Source: Comamonadaceae bacterium (GTDB lineage: Bacteria > Pseudomonadota > Gammaproteobacteria > Burkholderiales > Burkholderiaceae_C). From it: a stretch of 49,675 nt of DNA. Shown here one piece after another: positions 32,465 to 43,130 of this stretch (its first letter is position 1; every line of letters starts with the position of its first letter). The notes under the pieces are model-generated. The model saw nothing but the letters and a program-made list of their open reading frames with translations. It had not been told where the DNA came from and made no database searches. Both the position numbers and the translations under genes were made by a program. The DNA is taken from assembly GCA_947449895.1 (NCBI GenBank), contig CANFSO010000003.1, positions 1 to 49,675 on the forward strand, given 5' to 3'.

Positions 32465-34261
32465 TCAGATTTTGACGCGCAGACGCTTAAGCGTTTCCAG
32501 CAGCGTTTCGTTCTCTGGATTCAGCGTTTTACCTTCTTTCCAAATCGCATGTGCGCGTTCGCGTTGTCCCATGCTCCACAACACTTCACCTAGGTGAGCG
32601 GCAATTTCCGGGTCGGGTCGGGCCTTGAAGGCTGCTTCGAGAATCCGCAAGGCCTCAGGCTGATTACCCAATCGAAACTCGACCCATCCCAAGCTGTCCT
32701 TGATGAATGGGTCGGTAGGTGCAAAGGTGAGCGCTTTTTGTATGAGTACCTTGGCCTCGGGCAAGCGCACGTTGCGATCGGCCAGAGAATAGCCAAGGGC
32801 GTTGTATGCCGCGTGGTAGTCGGGTTTGAGGTTGATCACGCGGCGCAAAAGTTGCTCCATCTCATCAAGCCTGTCCAGCTTTTCTGCGTTCATGGCCTGC
32901 TCATAAACGAGATCGATGTCCGCTGGGGATTGGATGATGGCTTGGCCGATGAGCTCGTAGGCGGGGAGGTATTGCTTAAATTCTTTGAGCAGCGTGACCT
33001 CAGCCATTAACTTGCTGCGCTCATCGCCTTCTTTGAGTTCCGGCAACTCGCGAATGAGTTTCAGGCCGTCTTGTAATCTTCCTTGCTGGCCCAGCAAGCT
33101 GGCCCTGCGAATTTGCGCTTGCATGAGCATGTCTGGACGTTCAATCTGTTTAAGCCAAGCTTCCGCGCCGACCAAGTCTTTGCGCTTTTCGGCGATTTGC
33201 GCGAGTGCAAAAAAAGCCTGCGCCAAGCCGCGTGCGCTCTCGTCGTTTGGGGTTTGTTGCTCAGCCAGATCAACGTAGCGCTTCAGCGACGTTTCTGCCT
33301 TTGTGGGTTGATTCTCTTGCAGCTGCAGTGAGCCCAAGACCAGCCAACCCTGGGCGAAATCAGGTTTTTCCTTCAGCAGCACTTCGATTTGAGACAATGC
33401 GTTTGTATAGCGCTCGGCACTGAGCAAGTTACGCACATAAGCCATGCGTAGTTCGGGCGAACCAGCCGTCGAGCCAGCAAAGTATTGACGGATCAGAGAT
33501 TCGGCTTGCGGACGTTTCGGGTCCATCATGTCGAGCGCGACGATGATCGGGCCTTCAGCCTGAGCGTCAGCCGCATGACCGCGACGTGCCGCTTCCATGG
33601 CGCCAGTCGCGTCACCGGCGGCGAGCCGAAGCCGCCCAGCCATCGCCCAAGCGGGTGCGGCAGTGCCAGGCTGTGTGAAGTAAGGTGCGAGAGCTTGTTC
33701 CACTAACGTCGCAGCGAGTTTTTTATCGCCAGCGCGGGCATAAAGCCGGGGCACAGCTGCAAAGGTTTGCGGGCGCTCCATGGTGGGTGTCAACTCGACC
33801 AACGCCTTGAGTGGTTCTGCTGTCTCTGTCACGCGGTTCAATGCCAGCAAAATTTGCAGCATGTAGCGACTGGCTTCTATCGATGTGGGGTGCGCTTTTT
33901 TCCAGGCTCGCGCAGCTTGCAAGGCGGCCTCACCAGAGCGCGACTGAAGTGCTAACTCTGTCGCCCGCTGATAAAGCTGTGGATCATTGGTCTTTTCGGC
34001 GGCGTCGAGAATCAGCGAAACAGCCGGTGCTGGTTCACCCGCAATCGCGCTGAGCTCGCCAATCAGCAGCTGATAAAAAAGTTGTGCATCCAGCGCCGAA
34101 GTTGGGTTCTCGGCTTCTTTGGCTTGATGCTGTTGCAGAGTCGCTACAGGGCTGGTAGCCGTACTTTTCGTCGTGATCGGCAGGGCAGGGGCTGTTTGTC
34201 CAGCCACCGGTGCAAGCGTCAACCACAAACCAGCCAAGGTGCAAAGAAGTTGTTTTGTCAT
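32465..34261 (-). CDS. Exported tetratricopeptide repeat protein
   Basis: A protein of about 598 residues from the ATG at 34261, with a signal peptide (MTKQLLCTLAGLWLTLAPVAGQTAPA). The rest is helical, with many TPR-like units, for example LDEMEQLLRRVINLKPDYHAAYNALGYSLADR and KALTFAPTDPFIKDSLGWVEFRLGN near the C-terminus. It precedes lolB by four bases, so it may take part in envelope or lipoprotein assembly as a scaffold. Similar proteins sit upstream of lolB in other Burkholderiales. No enzyme domain is seen. Its start is only 22 bases from the divergent mutM start. Confidence 0.88.
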   Translation of the reverse strand: MTKQLLCTLAGLWLTLAPVAGQTAPALPITTKSTATSPVATLQQHQAKEAENPTSALDAQLFYQLLIGELSAIAGEPAPAVSLILDAAEKTNDPQLYQRATELALQSRSGEAALQAARAWKKAHPTSIEASRYMLQILLALNRVTETAEPLKALVELTPTMERPQTFAAVPRLYARAGDKKLAATLVEQALAPYFTQPGTAAPAWAMAGRLRLAAGDATGAMEAARRGHAADAQAEGPIIVALDMMDPKRPQAESLIRQYFAGSTAGSPELRMAYVRNLLSAERYTNALSQIEVLLKEKPDFAQGWLVLGSLQLQENQPTKAETSLKRYVDLAEQQTPNDESARGLAQAFFALAQIAEKRKDLVGAEAWLKQIERPDMLMQAQIRRASLLGQQGRLQDGLKLIRELPELKEGDERSKLMAEVTLLKEFKQYLPAYELIGQAIIQSPADIDLVYEQAMNAEKLDRLDEMEQLLRRVINLKPDYHAAYNALGYSLADRNVRLPEAKVLIQKALTFAPTDPFIKDSLGWVEFRLGNQPEALRILEAAFKARPDPEIAAHLGEVLWSMGQRERAHAIWKEGKTLNPENETLLETLKRLRVKI

Positions 34262-34283
34262 CAAGCCATGATAATTGATGACC

Positions 34284-35099
34284 ATGCCAGAACTCCCCGA
34301 AGTTGAAGTCACCCGCCTGAGCTTTGCCTATCGCATTGCCGGGGCAACGATCATCTCTGTGACGATGGGCAAACCCTTGCGCTGGGCGCTCGGTTGCGCG
34401 CCCGAGAGTTTGCTTGGGCGCCAAGTGTTGCAAGTTCGGCGGCGCGGTAAATATCTGTTACTAGACCTCAGCAATGGCTTGCTGCTGGTACATCTTGGGA
34501 TGTCGGGCAGCGTGGTCTTTGCTGACCATTTGCCGGCGCTCGGCAAGCACGACCATTTTGAAATGCAGACCACGCTAGGCACCCTTCGGCTAAATGACCC
34601 GCGTCGCTTTGGCGCGGTGGTGTATGCGCCCAGCGAGTCAGACCCGATAGCGCAACAGCTGTTGGGGCACTTGGGCGTTGAGCCGCTCGGTGACGCCTTT
34701 GATTTCACTGCGTTTCAGCTTGCGCTCAAGGCCCGCCAAACGGCCATCAAACAAGTGCTGTTGGGTGGCGAAATCGTCGTGGGCGTGGGTAATATTTATG
34801 CGTCTGAAGCCTTGTTTTTGGCAGGCATCCGGCCAACTGTCCGAGCTGCCAACATAAGCAAACCGCGCGCCTTGCGGTTGCACACCGCCATTAAGCAAGT
34901 GCTGGCAGATGCCGTCGCCAAAGGTGGCAGCACGCTGCGCGACTTTTCAAATGCGAACGGTGAGCAAGGCCACTTCCAGCTCGAAGCCATGGTTTACGAC
35001 CGCGCTGGTCTGCCTTGTCGGCGCTGCGAAGCGCCCATCCGCCGCATCGTGCAGGGGCAGCGCTCGACCTTTTATTGCGCCAACTGCCAAAAGCCCTGA
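34284..35099 (+). CDS. mutM: Formamidopyrimidine-DNA glycosylase
   Basis: A 271-residue base-excision repair enzyme removing 8-oxoguanine. It begins MPELPEVEV, where the Pro and Glu after the initiator are catalytic. The [10 protein letters not shown] lysine, HLGMSG, NDPRRFG and [11 protein letters not shown] motifs follow, and the C-terminal zinc finger is CRRC...YCANC. The ATG at 34284 must be the start because the proline has to be N-terminal. mutY follows 19 bases later, so both arms of the GO repair system are together. Confidence 0.98.
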   Translation: MPELPEVEVTRLSFAYRIAGATIISVTMGKPLRWALGCAPESLLGRQVLQVRRRGKYLLLDLSNGLLLVHLGMSGSVVFADHLPALGKHDHFEMQTTLGTLRLNDPRRFGAVVYAPSESDPIAQQLLGHLGVEPLGDAFDFTAFQLALKARQTAIKQVLLGGEIVVGVGNIYASEALFLAGIRPTVRAANISKPRALRLHTAIKQVLADAVAKGGSTLRDFSNANGEQGHFQLEAMVYDRAGLPCRRCEAPIRRIVQGQRSTFYCANCQKP

Positions 35100-35118
35100 G
35101 CCTTCTAAATCTTTGCGT

Positions 35119-36219
35119 ATGACCAAAAAACTTTCCGCCGAACCATCGGCTGTAACACCACTTCATGTTTTGCCGCTGCGCTTCGCCACCGATTTGGTGG
35201 CCTGGCAAAAGCAGCACGGCCGCAGCAGCCTGCCATGGCAAAACTCGCGCGATCCGTATCGTGTTTGGTTGTCTGAAATCATGCTGCAGCAAACGCAGGT
35301 GAGCACGGTACTGGCGTATTACGAGCGTTTTTTGCAGCGCTTTCCAGACGTGATCGCCTTGGCGGCGGCCGAGCTTGACGACGTGCTAGGGTTCTGGAGC
35401 GGCTTGGGTTATTACAGCCGCGCCCGCAATTTGCACCGCTGCGCCCAGCTGGTGGTCAGCGAGCACGGTGGCGTTTTTCCCGCGTCAGCGTTGACGCTGC
35501 AAACCTTGCCCGGCATCGGCCGCTCGACTGCGGCGGCTATTGCCTCGTTTTGTTTCAGCGAGCGCGTGGCGATTCTGGACGGCAATGTCAAACGCGTGCT
35601 GACGCGCTTGCTGGCGTATTCGGCTGATCTGGCCCAAGCGTCTGCCGAACGCGCCTTGTGGGACTTGGCGGGTGAGCTGCTGCCGCCAGCCGAGCACATG
35701 CCGGCCTACACGCAAGGCGTGATGGACTTGGGCGCTTCGATCTGTTCCACGCGTCAGCCGCAATGTTTGATTTGCCCGGTGCAAAATTTGTGCGCGGCGC
35801 ACCGCGAAGGTCGGCCCGAAAGTTATCCGGTCAAGACACGAAAACTCAAACGCAGCTCGCACGCGCTGTGGCTGCTGTGGGCGCAGCGGACTGATGGTGC
35901 GGTGTGGTTAGAGAGGCGTCCGACGCGCGGCATCTGGGGCGGTTTGTACTGCTTGCCGGTGTTTGACAGTGAAGAGGCTTTGAGCGATGCAGTGCCCGCT
36001 GCGGCACGGCCCAAGCTGCTGCCGAAAACGCCTTTTGTGCACGTGCTGACGCACAAGGATCTTCACCTGAAACCGTTCGTCAGCCATTTGACGGCCCGCC
36101 AGACTCTGGCGGATGAGCTGACGGCCCAAGAGCGCGCTGGGGCTTGGTTTGGACCGACTGATTGGCAGGCGCTTGGGCTGCCAGCGCCGGTACGCAAACT
36201 GCTGGAATCCGGCGCATGA
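35119..36219 (+). CDS. mutY: A/G-specific adenine DNA glycosylase
   Basis: A 366-residue glycosylase removing adenine mispaired with 8-oxoguanine. It has LPWQNSRDPYRVWLSEIMLQQTQV with the catalytic Glu, the helix-hairpin-helix LPGIGRSTAAAIASF with the following catalytic Asp in VAILDGNVKRV, and a 4Fe-4S loop C-x6-C-x2-C-x5-C at CSTRQPQCLICPVQNLC. The C-terminal NUDIX-like 8-oxoG recognition domain starts near residue 240. The ATG at 35119 is the likely start; earlier codons overlap mutM. Confidence 0.97.
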   Translation: MTKKLSAEPSAVTPLHVLPLRFATDLVAWQKQHGRSSLPWQNSRDPYRVWLSEIMLQQTQVSTVLAYYERFLQRFPDVIALAAAELDDVLGFWSGLGYYSRARNLHRCAQLVVSEHGGVFPASALTLQTLPGIGRSTAAAIASFCFSERVAILDGNVKRVLTRLLAYSADLAQASAERALWDLAGELLPPAEHMPAYTQGVMDLGASICSTRQPQCLICPVQNLCAAHREGRPESYPVKTRKLKRSSHALWLLWAQRTDGAVWLERRPTRGIWGGLYCLPVFDSEEALSDAVPAAARPKLLPKTPFVHVLTHKDLHLKPFVSHLTARQTLADELTAQERAGAWFGPTDWQALGLPAPVRKLLESGA

Positions 36220-36281
36220 AGCAGACCTTCACTTGGAGATCAGCATAGCCATCGTGTTTGCCTGTGGCTTGGTCTTGTTTT

Positions 36282-36300
36282 GCCTGCCCCTCAGGCTTTT
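36282..36300 (+). terminator. Weak hairpin with T-run after mutY
   Basis: GCCTG and CAGGC flank a CCCCT loop and are followed by TTTT. It lies 62 bases past mutY and overlaps the end of the convergent MFS gene. The short stem makes this a tentative terminator. Confidence 0.35.
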
Positions 36301-37538
36301 GATTTGAGTGCGCTGAGGTTAGGCAAAAACCAGGCGATCAGGCCAAGGGCCGGCAGGTAAGAGCAGAGCTGGTAGATGAACGCGATGCCCTGTGAGTCGG
36401 CGATGTGACCCAGGATAGCCGCACCCAAGCCGCCGAGGCCGAATGAAAATCCAAAAAACATCCCTGAGACCAGGCCGACACGACCCGGAATCAGCTCATG
36501 GGCAAATACCAGAATGGCAGGAAAGGCCGAGGCCATCAGCATGCCGATCACAATCGTGAGCACGCCAGTCCAGAACAGGTCGGCATACGGGAGCGCCAGT
36601 GTGAAGGGCAGGGCGCCCAGAATGGAAATCCAGATCATGGGCCGGCGGCCGATCCGGTCTGTCAGTGCACCACCGACCAACGTCCCCACGGCGATTGAAG
36701 CCATATAAATAAACAGCTGAATCTGAGCGGCTTGTACTGGCAGATGAAAGCGTTCGATCAGATAAAAGGTAAAGAAGGATGTCAGGCTCGCGCTGTAGAC
36801 GTTTTTGGAAAACAGCAAAAACATCAGCACACTGACCAAAAACAAGATCCTTGCACGCGACAAATGATGCGTTTTGGTCGTTGCGTGTGCCGCAGTGTGG
36901 CCAGGACGTGAACGTGCGCTGTACCACATACCAATGCGTGTTAAAAAGCCCATTGCAACGAGCGCAGCGAGTGAGATCCAGGCGATGGCACCCTGTCCAC
37001 GTGGCAGGACGATAAAGGCGGCAAGCAGCGGGCCGACTGCTTGCCCGACGTTGCCACCGACTTGAAAAAGGGCTTGGGCGGTGCCGTAGCGGCCACCAGA
37101 AGCCATGCGTGCGACGCGGGATGCCTCTGGGTGAAAAATAGCCGAGCCTGTGCCGACCAGAGCGGCCGCAAACAGAATTGCCTGATAGTTATGCGCAACC
37201 GACAGTAGCAGCAGCCCGATCAGCGTGGAGCACATGCCAATCGCGAGTGAGTAAGGCTGTGGGCGCTTGTCGGTGTAATAACCGATGGACGGTTGCAACA
37301 GCGAAGCAGTCATCTGAAAGGCCAGCGTGATGATGCCGATCTGAGCAAAGTTCAGATTGAATTCCTGCTTGAACAGCGGATACAACGCGGGTATCAGGGA
37401 TTGAATAAGATCATTGAGCAGGTGGCAAAAGCTCAGTGATATCAGAACTGGTATAGCCGCGGCCTGCGCCGTCAGGCCTTTTTCAGGCGCAGCACTTAAG
37501 CCACTGCCGTGCACCGCTGAGATCGCTGGATTGTTCAT
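36291..37538 (-). CDS. MFS transporter, fosmidomycin resistance (Fsr) type
   Basis: A 415-residue major facilitator protein with twelve hydrophobic helices. The N-terminal LISLSFCHLLNDLIQSLIPALYPLFKQEFNLNFAQIG segment, GYYTDKRPQPYSLAIGM in the helix 2-3 loop, and ALVGTGSAIFHPEASRVARMASGGRYGTAQALFQVGGNVGQ near residue 130 are the hallmarks of the Fsr group. E. coli Fsr exports fosmidomycin. The physiological substrate is unknown. It stands alone on the minus strand between mutY and rapZ. Confidence 0.88.
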   Translation of the reverse strand: MNNPAISAVHGSGLSAAPEKGLTAQAAAIPVLISLSFCHLLNDLIQSLIPALYPLFKQEFNLNFAQIGIITLAFQMTASLLQPSIGYYTDKRPQPYSLAIGMCSTLIGLLLLSVAHNYQAILFAAALVGTGSAIFHPEASRVARMASGGRYGTAQALFQVGGNVGQAVGPLLAAFIVLPRGQGAIAWISLAALVAMGFLTRIGMWYSARSRPGHTAAHATTKTHHLSRARILFLVSVLMFLLFSKNVYSASLTSFFTFYLIERFHLPVQAAQIQLFIYMASIAVGTLVGGALTDRIGRRPMIWISILGALPFTLALPYADLFWTGVLTIVIGMLMASAFPAILVFAHELIPGRVGLVSGMFFGFSFGLGGLGAAILGHIADSQGIAFIYQLCSYLPALGLIAWFLPNLSALKSKA

Positions 37539-37593
37539 GGTCTATGCTGCTCAAATAATGTGCGGGTTAGTCAGTGCATCTTTAAACTAATGG

Positions 37594-38484
37594 CTAGCGC
37601 AAAGCGTCGAGTTCGCGGTGCCGCTTCAGTGTTTGCCATTGCTGGCTGAAAGCCAGTGTCAGCGCTTCCACCAAGTACACCGACCGGTGTTGGCCACCGG
37701 TGCATCCAATGGCCACTGTGACATAGCTTCGGTGGTCGCGCACCAGCGACTGCAGCCAGCGGTTGATGAACTGCTCAATGCTGGTGAACATCTCAGCGAC
37801 TTCAGGGTGCAACATCAAGTAGTCAGCCACCGGTTTATCCCGACCGGTGAGGTCGCGCAATTCGCTTTCGTAATGCGGATTCGGCAGCATCCGAACGTCA
37901 AACACAAAGTCCGCGTCCAGCGGCACGCCGCGTTTGAAGGCGAAGGATTCAAACACCAGCGTGAGGCGGTCTCCAGGCGCAGAAATCAGCGTCTTGACAT
38001 AAGCCTGCAGCTGCGACGACCGGATGATGCTGGTGTCCATCACCAGCGCCTGTTCACGCATGTCACCCAGCAATTCGCGTTCGAGCTCGATCGCCTCGAC
38101 CAGCGCCCGATGCTGATCGGAAGCGCCCACGCGCGACAGCGGATGCATGCGCCGAGTTTCTGAAAAACGGCGAACCAACGTGTCGGTGCTGGCATCCAGA
38201 AAAATAGATTTCACGGCAATGCCTTGCTCGCGCAGCACACGCAGTTGTTGCGGCACTTGCGGCAACGAAGCAGCGCTGCGAACGTCCATGGCAATTGCCA
38301 CGCGGCTCGCGCCGTGCTTCAGCTCAAGGGCGACAAAACTGTTCAGCAACTCAGGCGGCAGGTTGTCGACGCAGTAGTAGCCGGCGTCTTCAAGCGCGTT
38401 CAGTGCAACTGATTTGCCCGAGCCGGACATGCCTGTGATCAGCACCATTTCCATGGCTTGCGGAGCAGTCGTGTCGGTACTCAT
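37594..38484 (-). CDS. rapZ: RNase adapter protein RapZ
   Basis: A 296-residue P-loop protein. The Walker A motif is GMSGSGKS near residue 18, with VDNLPPELL after it. The C-terminal half has [32 protein letters not shown] and [15 protein letters not shown], typical of RapZ/YvcJ. In enterobacteria RapZ targets the GlmZ small RNA to RNase E to control glucosamine synthesis; in betaproteobacteria its RNA targets are not known. It overlaps the recN stop by 4 bases. Confidence 0.96.
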   Translation of the reverse strand: MSTDTTAPQAMEMVLITGMSGSGKSVALNALEDAGYYCVDNLPPELLNSFVALELKHGASRVAIAMDVRSAASLPQVPQQLRVLREQGIAVKSIFLDASTDTLVRRFSETRRMHPLSRVGASDQHRALVEAIELERELLGDMREQALVMDTSIIRSSQLQAYVKTLISAPGDRLTLVFESFAFKRGVPLDADFVFDVRMLPNPHYESELRDLTGRDKPVADYLMLHPEVAEMFTSIEQFINRWLQSLVRDHRSYVTVAIGCTGGQHRSVYLVEALTLAFSQQWQTLKRHRELDALR

Positions 38485-40124
38485 TGGCCGAGCATTTCTT
38501 TGGCGTGCGCCAATGTGGTGCCGGAGAGCTTTTCGCCGCCCAGCATGCGGGCGATTTCAGCGACGCGTTGTTCGCTGTCGACGGCACTCACGGTGCTGGC
38601 GGTGCCCGTTTTGTCGCTGCGTTTGGCCACGACCAAGTGCTGGTCGGCGCTGGAGGCGACTTGTGGCAGGTGTGTGACGGCCATCACCTGACGGTCTTTG
38701 CCGAGTTGCTTCATGAGCCGGCCCACAGTTTCTGCCACTGCACCGCCGACGCCAGAATCCACCTCGTCAAAAATCAGCGTTTCTGCCTGACCGAGTTGGC
38801 TGGTGGTCACCGCAATGGCCAGCGCGATGCGTGACAACTCGCCACCCGAGGCGACTTTGCCTACTGGCCTTGGCGTGCTGCCGCTGTGGCCCGCGACTAA
38901 AAATTCGGCTTGTTCCAGACCGTATGCGGCGGCTTGTTCTAGCTTGCCGAGCGCGACTTGAAATTGCCCACCCTGCATGCCCAAACCTTGCATGGCTGCG
39001 GTGATCGCCTTGCCCAAGGCCGGTGCCGCTTTGGTGCGGGCAGCGGTGATGATTTTGGCCTCCGCCAGATAGGCGGTTTGTGCGCTGCTGACTGCGCGCT
39101 CTAACGCAGCCAAATCGGTGGCGGCATCTAGCTTTTTCAGTTCTTGCCGCCAGCTGGCCAGCAACTCGGGCAACTCAGCCGGCGGGCGTTTGTAGCGGCG
39201 CGCCAAGCTGACCCAGCTGGCGAGTCGTTGATCTAATTCGTTCAGGCGCTGCGGTTCCAACTCGGAATGCCGGGCGTAGCCGTTCAGGGAATGTACGGCG
39301 TCTTCAGCTTGTGCCAAGGCGCTGAGCAGAACTTCCAGCGGGCTGGCGAATTGCGGCTCAATGTGCGCTTGCGCTTGCAGCGCCGAAATGGCCCGACCCA
39401 GCTGGCTGGTCGCGTTGTCGTCGACATCTTGCAAGGCATTCAGCGCAGTTTCTACCGCGTCTCGCAACGCCTGCGCATTCGACAAGCGGCTGTGCTGCGT
39501 GTTGAGCTCATCCCATTCGTCGGTGCCCGGTGCCAGCTTATCGACCTCGCCAATTTGCCAAGCTAGCCGCTCTTGTTCGCGTTGCAGGCTGTCTTGTGCG
39601 CTTCGGGCTTCGTCGAGTGTTTTTTGAGCGGCGCGCCAAGTTTGCCAGCAAGGATTCAGTTTGTTCAGCGTCACGCCTGCGTAGGCGTCTAGCAAGCCGC
39701 GCACCGAGTCAGGTCGGGTCAGGCTTTGCCAGGCGTGCTGGCCGTGGATGTCGACCAGCTGGTCGGCGATGTCTTTGAGTTGTGTGGCGGTGGCCGGGCT
39801 GCCATTGATCCACGCCCGACTCTTGCCCTGCACATCAATCGTGCGTCGCAGCAACAGCTCGTCTTCAATCGGCAGGCCTTTGTTTTCAAGCCACGCCAGC
39901 AGCGGCGCGGTGCAGTTGAAAGCGACGCTGATCTCGCAGCGCTCAGCACCTTCCCGCACCACGGCGGCGTCTGCGCGGGCACCCAGTGCGAGTTGCAAAG
40001 CGTCAATCAAGATCGACTTGCCGGCGCCGGTTTCGCCGGTGAGCACGGTGAAGCCGCTGGTGAGTTCAAGCTCCAGCTCGCGAACGATGACAAAGTCCCG
40101 AAGATAAATGCGTTTTAGGCTCAT
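38481..40124 (-). CDS. recN: DNA repair protein RecN
   Basis: A 547-residue SMC-like ATPase acting in double-strand break repair. The N-terminal Walker A is in [18 protein letters not shown] near residue 30, with the central part forming coiled coil (about residues 160-360). The C-terminal half has the ABC signature [14 protein letters not shown] and Walker B in [18 protein letters not shown]. It starts three bases after the nadK stop on the same strand, the common nadK-recN order. Confidence 0.97.
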   Translation of the reverse strand: MSLKRIYLRDFVIVRELELELTSGFTVLTGETGAGKSILIDALQLALGARADAAVVREGAERCEISVAFNCTAPLLAWLENKGLPIEDELLLRRTIDVQGKSRAWINGSPATATQLKDIADQLVDIHGQHAWQSLTRPDSVRGLLDAYAGVTLNKLNPCWQTWRAAQKTLDEARSAQDSLQREQERLAWQIGEVDKLAPGTDEWDELNTQHSRLSNAQALRDAVETALNALQDVDDNATSQLGRAISALQAQAHIEPQFASPLEVLLSALAQAEDAVHSLNGYARHSELEPQRLNELDQRLASWVSLARRYKRPPAELPELLASWRQELKKLDAATDLAALERAVSSAQTAYLAEAKIITAARTKAAPALGKAITAAMQGLGMQGGQFQVALGKLEQAAAYGLEQAEFLVAGHSGSTPRPVGKVASGGELSRIALAIAVTTSQLGQAETLIFDEVDSGVGGAVAETVGRLMKQLGKDRQVMAVTHLPQVASSADQHLVVAKRSDKTGTASTVSAVDSEQRVAEIARMLGGEKLSGTTLAHAKEMLGQ

Positions 40125-40127
40125 GGC

Positions 40128-41003
40128 TCAGGCGACACCTTCGTTCCAGTGCAGTTTTTTGCGCAAGGTGTCAAAGTAGCTCCAACCGACCGGGTGCAGA
40201 AAGCGCACCTGGTGTTCAGAGCGTCGAACGATGATGCGGTCGCCGTGCAGCAGGCTGGTCAGGGTTTGCATGTCGAAGTTGGCGCTGGCGTCGCGGCCAG
40301 CCACAATTTCAACCGCGATCTCGCCCTTGTCTGATAGCACGATGGGTCGATTCGACAAATTGTGCGGTGCGATGGGCACCAATATCCAGCCGCCAATCGA
40401 AGGGTGCAGCAAGGGCCCACCCGCCGACAGCGAGTAAGCGGTGGAGCCGGTGGGTGACGCAATGATCAAACCGTCGGCGCGCTGGTTGGCCACAAAGCGA
40501 CCGTCGACTTCAACCCGCAGTTCGACCATGCCGGCTGAGGCACCGCGGTTCACCACGACGTCATTCATGGCGGTTGCATTGAAAACGCAATGGCCGTCGC
40601 GGACGACTTTGGCCTGCATCATCCAGCGCGGGTCTTCGTCGTAATGCCCCTGCAGAATGGGCGCTAGCGTGGTTTGGTATTCCTCAAAAGCGATGTCGGT
40701 GATGAAGCCGAGCCGGCCTTGGTTGATACCGACCAGCGGCACGCCGAATTGCGCCAATAGCCGGCCAATCCCGAGCATGGTGCCGTCTCCGCCGACCACC
40801 AGTCCGAGGTCACATTGCGCGCCAATTTGCGCCACATTGAGGATCGGGTAAGTCGTGATTCCGGCGTTACTGGCGGTGTCTTCTTCAATCGCCACCTCGC
40901 AACCCTGTGCGCCCAAAAATTGTGCAATGCCTTCAAGCGCCGACCGCGAGCCTTGGGCGTGGTACTTGCCAATCAGGGCGACGTGTCGGAATTTTGACTT
41001 CAT
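40128..41003 (-). CDS. nadK: NAD kinase
   Basis: A 291-residue NAD kinase making NADP. It has the GGDGTMLG phosphate-binding motif with catalytic Asp near residue 75, [24 protein letters not shown] with the NAD-contact Asn-Glu type segment, and [19 protein letters not shown] near residue 180. The start is ATG at 41003. It is divergent from hrcA, with 49 bases between the two starts, an arrangement common in proteobacteria. Confidence 0.97.
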   Translation of the reverse strand: MKSKFRHVALIGKYHAQGSRSALEGIAQFLGAQGCEVAIEEDTASNAGITTYPILNVAQIGAQCDLGLVVGGDGTMLGIGRLLAQFGVPLVGINQGRLGFITDIAFEEYQTTLAPILQGHYDEDPRWMMQAKVVRDGHCVFNATAMNDVVVNRGASAGMVELRVEVDGRFVANQRADGLIIASPTGSTAYSLSAGGPLLHPSIGGWILVPIAPHNLSNRPIVLSDKGEIAVEIVAGRDASANFDMQTLTSLLHGDRIIVRRSEHQVRFLHPVGWSYFDTLRKKLHWNEGVA

Positions 41004-41052
41004 TTTTAAATTACATCACAACCGAGACGCTTGAATCCGTAGAATCGCCAGC

Positions 41053-42069
41053 ATGCTTGACGATCGTGCGAAGTTATTGCTCAAAGCGCTGGTAGAGCGC
41101 TACATTGCCGATGGCCAGCCGGTAGGCTCACGCACGCTGTCCAAGGCCTCGGGGGTGGAGTTGTCGCCCGCCACCATCCGCAACGTCATGAGTGATCTGG
41201 AGGAGCAGGGGCTGATCATCAGTCCGCACACCTCTGCTGGACGGGTGCCCACGGCCCGGGGTTACCGGCTGTTTGTCGACACCATGCTGACGCTGCAACC
41301 TAGCCATCTTGGTTCCGGCTTGATGGGGGGTCATCAGTTGGCACCCGACCAGCCGCAAAAAGTTCTGACCAACGCGGCACACATGCTTTCTAACTTGTCG
41401 CAGTTCGTCGGCGTGGTGATGGCACCCAAGCGAACCTCGGTGTTTCGCCACATTGAATTTCTTCGTCTCTCAGACAGGCGCGTACTGGTGATCATCGTGT
41501 CACCTGACGGCGATGTTCAAAACCGCGTGATCTTCACGGAAACTGACTTCACGCAGAGCCAGTTGATTGAAGCCGCCAATTTCTTGAATTCGCACTACGC
41601 CGGCATGGCTATGGAAGAAGTACGAGAGCGGCTTAAAAACGAGGTTGAAGCTCTGCGTGGCGAAATTGCCAGCCTGATGCAGGCCGCCGTCAAAGTCAGC
41701 GCAGAAGCCATCGAGGCTAGCGAAGAGGTGGTGGTGTCGGGTGAGCGCAATCTGCTGGCCGTCAGCGACTTTTCAGGGGACATGAGCAGCCTGCGCAAAC
41801 TGTTTGACTTGTTTGAGCAAAAAGCCCAGCTCATGCGCTTGCTGGACGTCTCCAGTCGGGCCGAAGGTGTTCGAATTTACATTGGTGGCGAAAGCCATGT
41901 CATCCCGTACCAGGAACTGTCTGTGGTGACCGCGCCTTATGAAGTCGATGGCCAAGTCGTCGGCACCCTCGGTGTGATTGGTCCTATGCGCATGCCATAC
42001 GAAAAAATGATTCAAATCGTCGACATCACCTCAAAATTGGTGAGCACGGCTTTGAGCCACAGCAAATAG
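41053..42069 (+). CDS. hrcA: Heat-inducible transcriptional repressor HrcA
   Basis: A 338-residue repressor that binds CIRCE operators and is folded by GroEL. The winged-helix region ([42 protein letters not shown]) is N-terminal, followed by [20 protein letters not shown]. The dimerisation/inserted domain ends with [15 protein letters not shown] and [10 protein letters not shown]. No CIRCE element was found in front of this gene, but one lies before rpoH at 16592. A TAGAAT hexamer at 41040-41045 is so close to the ATG that the mRNA could be leaderless. Confidence 0.97.
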   Translation: MLDDRAKLLLKALVERYIADGQPVGSRTLSKASGVELSPATIRNVMSDLEEQGLIISPHTSAGRVPTARGYRLFVDTMLTLQPSHLGSGLMGGHQLAPDQPQKVLTNAAHMLSNLSQFVGVVMAPKRTSVFRHIEFLRLSDRRVLVIIVSPDGDVQNRVIFTETDFTQSQLIEAANFLNSHYAGMAMEEVRERLKNEVEALRGEIASLMQAAVKVSAEAIEASEEVVVSGERNLLAVSDFSGDMSSLRKLFDLFEQKAQLMRLLDVSSRAEGVRIYIGGESHVIPYQELSVVTAPYEVDGQVVGTLGVIGPMRMPYEKMIQIVDITSKLVSTALSHSK

Positions 42070-42153
42070 AATTCGATTTTCGAGGGATCTTGCATCGGCT
42101 TTAAATGCCTCCACCTTGCAATGGTTCGGCTTTCACACTTTAAAGGTAATTCC

Positions 42154-43095
42154 ATGATCGGTGCTTTTACTCAACGCTTAGGCAAGTGGCTTGCCATTGC
42201 CGCCATGCTGGGCTTTGGTCTGGCTATGGCCCAGTCCGAACCCACCTTGAATCAGGTCTACGAGGCCGCTCAATCCGGAAAAATGGACCAAGCTCAAACC
42301 ATGATCCAGCAAGTCCTGGTGGCCCATCCAAACAGTGCCAAGGCTCACTTTGTGCAGGCTGAACTGTTTGCCAGGCAAGGATTGAACGGCCGTGCTGGCG
42401 ACATGCTCGCTACCGCTGAAAAACTGGCTCCCGGCCTGCCATTCGCCAAGCCTGAAGCGGTTCACAGCTTGCGCGACAAAATTTCTGCCCGGCCTGTTCA
42501 GCAAGCTTCGGGAAATAGCGGCGGTAATGGAAATGGCAATTCAGCGTCCAGCCACTTTAGCAACTCAGTCATTCCGGCTGCGTCCGCATCCTCTTTTTCC
42601 TGGGGAATGCCTTTGTTGTTGGCCGGCGGCGTGATGGTTCTCGGCTATTTCATGTTTCGTCGCAAAGACGCGCCCGTCGAGTTCCATGCGCAATCCCCTT
42701 ATGCCAACCAGGCTCCCATGGGCAACCCGGCAATGGCGGCCAACGGTTTGAGCGGTCCACAAACCTTCGGCATGGGTGGTGCGCCTGCTGCCGCACCAGT
42801 TTATGGTCAGCCGCAGGCCAGCGGACTGGGGAGCACGCTTGCCGGTGGTTTGGCTACTGGTTTGGCCGTGGGTGCGGGCATGATGGCAGCCCAAGCCATT
42901 GGTAAAAGTCTGATGGGCAACAACGAAGGCAGTCATGACACCTCGTCACGGCTGGCCAATAACAATAGCAACAACTACGAGCCGATTGCGGACAACAGCA
43001 GCAGCATGGGCGGCCAAAATTTTGGCGTCACGGACAACGGTTCTTGGGATGACGGCGGCAGTGCAGACGTGGGCGGTGGCGACTGGGATAGCTAA
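42154..43095 (+). CDS. Tetratricopeptide-like membrane protein with Gly/Asn/Asp-rich tail
   Basis: A 313-residue protein from the ATG at 42154 (AAAGG upstream). A signal peptide (KWLAIAAMLGFGLAMAQ) is followed by a TPR-like helical region (TLNQVYEAAQSGKMDQAQTM...AHPNSAKAHFVQAELFARQG). A Ser/Gly/Asn-rich linker, one transmembrane helix (GMPLLLAGGVMVLGYFMF) and a glycine-rich C-terminus follow. It ends in a W/D/G-rich stretch (GSWDDGGSADVGGGDWDS), reminiscent of the tails of YgcG/DUF2076-type membrane proteins. I do not know its function. It follows hrcA but has its own ribosome-binding site. Confidence 0.75.
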   Translation: MIGAFTQRLGKWLAIAAMLGFGLAMAQSEPTLNQVYEAAQSGKMDQAQTMIQQVLVAHPNSAKAHFVQAELFARQGLNGRAGDMLATAEKLAPGLPFAKPEAVHSLRDKISARPVQQASGNSGGNGNGNSASSHFSNSVIPAASASSFSWGMPLLLAGGVMVLGYFMFRRKDAPVEFHAQSPYANQAPMGNPAMAANGLSGPQTFGMGGAPAAAPVYGQPQASGLGSTLAGGLATGLAVGAGMMAAQAIGKSLMGNNEGSHDTSSRLANNNSNNYEPIADNSSSMGGQNFGVTDNGSWDDGGSADVGGGDWDS

Positions 43096-43130
43096 AGCGT
43101 TTATTCTGGCAGTTTGAATGTGAGCTAAAG

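Noticed and set aside
34909-35118. N-terminal extension of the mutY frame
   Set aside because: It overlaps the conserved zinc-finger end of mutM in another frame.
38484-38834. Plus-strand open frame opposite recN
   Set aside because: It is a shadow of the highly conserved recN C-terminus; no ribosome-binding site or family similarity.
41004-41052. Search for a CIRCE element upstream of hrcA
   Set aside because: No TTAGCACTC or GAGTGCTAA arm is present in the gap between nadK and hrcA.
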